DNA of 5,765 bases from Betaproteobacteria bacterium (GTDB lineage Bacteria > Pseudomonadota > Gammaproteobacteria > Burkholderiales > JAHFRG01): the NCBI GenBank assembly GCA_023258935.1, contig JAHFRG010000074.1:2018-7782 (forward strand), written 5' to 3'. Under the pieces are notes generated by a model. That model searched no databases. It saw only the letters and a list, made by a program, of their open reading frames with translations, and was not told the origin of the DNA. Shown one piece after another: positions 5,580 to 5,765 of this stretch. Both the position numbers and the translations under genes were made by a program. Position 1 is the stretch's first letter. Each line of letters begins with the position of its first letter.

Positions 5580-5765
5580 CTAGCTGCGGCCGTAAGCATC
5601 CTCGAAGCGGACGATGTCGTCTTCCCCCAAATAGGCGCCGGACTGCACTTCGATTATCTCCAGCGGTGTTTTCCCTGGGTTCTCCAGACGATGCCGCGTG
5701 CCGATCGGAATGTAGGTTGACTCGTTTTCCGAGAGCAAAAAAGTCTCCTCCCCGCGCGTCACGCG
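5580..5765 (-). CDS. manC: Mannose-1-phosphate guanylyltransferase / mannose-6-phosphate isomerase (C-terminal part)
   Basis: Only the last 61 codons plus stop are inside the window; the gene continues past the right edge. The segment is the end of the C-terminal cupin (type II phosphomannose isomerase) domain. It reads RVTRGEETFLLSENES, then YIPIGTRHRLENPGKTPLEIIEV, and finishes IVRFEDAYGRS, the standard ending of AlgA/ManC/XanB/CpsB proteins. In the full-length bifunctional enzymes this domain interconverts fructose-6-phosphate and mannose-6-phosphate, while an N-terminal nucleotidyltransferase domain, not seen here, makes GDP-mannose from mannose-1-phosphate and GTP. The product feeds capsule, exopolysaccharide or O-antigen synthesis in the cytoplasm. 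Since the N-terminal part is outside, a stand-alone type II isomerase cannot be excluded. The GTG near 5762 is an internal Val codon, not a start. The next gene on this strand is the lipoprotein gene, 160 bases downstream, with no convincing terminator between. Confidence 0.88.
   Translation of the reverse strand, partial: RVTRGEETFLLSENESTYIPIGTRHRLENPGKTPLEIIEVQSGAYLGEDDIVRFEDAYGRS

Overview
The window looks like ordinary chromosome from a betaproteobacterium of moderate GC content. The best lineage clue is the small DUF3567-type protein at 4099-4341, with its characteristic ending (QPAVLH); as I recall, that family is essentially betaproteobacterial. The DUF3617, KTSC and type II ManC homologues fit but are less specific. 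I see no transposase, integrase, phage gene, CRISPR array, tRNA or rRNA.

Layout. (1) Positions 1-3725, plus strand: a large membrane protein with a spermidine-synthase-like Rossmann domain, cut by the left edge, then metY (O-acetylhomoserine sulfhydrylase) 35 bases later with its own ribosome binding site. They are probably co-transcribed. (2) Positions 3727-3939, minus strand: a 70-residue KTSC-domain protein whose stop codon lies one base from the metY stop. (3) Positions 3940-4098: a divergent promoter region with a candidate -10 for the KTSC gene and a candidate sigma-54 site facing the DUF3567 gene. (4) Positions 4099-4341, plus strand: the DUF3567 protein, followed by a strong hairpin. 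(5) Positions 4449-4883, plus strand: an exported DUF3617 protein with four cysteines. (6) Positions 4923-4950: a symmetrical hairpin that can terminate transcription from both sides. (7) Positions 4952-5419, minus strand: a small lipoprotein of a family I cannot name, with an imperfect palindrome directly upstream of its start. (8) Positions 5580-5765, minus strand: the C-terminal cupin end of a ManC/AlgA-type mannose-1-phosphate guanylyltransferase / mannose-6-phosphate isomerase, cut by the right edge.

The genes do not form one obvious pathway. MetY makes homocysteine for methionine synthesis. The upstream protein belongs to a fold that binds S-adenosylmethionine-type nucleotides, so a sulfur/methionine link is possible but unproven. 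ManC indicates that GDP-mannose, and hence surface polysaccharide, genes probably continue to the right. No clearly new multi-gene system is visible. The points most worth checking are the non-canonical spermidine-synthase-like membrane protein beside metY, the possible sigma-54 promoter of the DUF3567 gene, and the palindrome with possible leaderless start at the lipoprotein gene.
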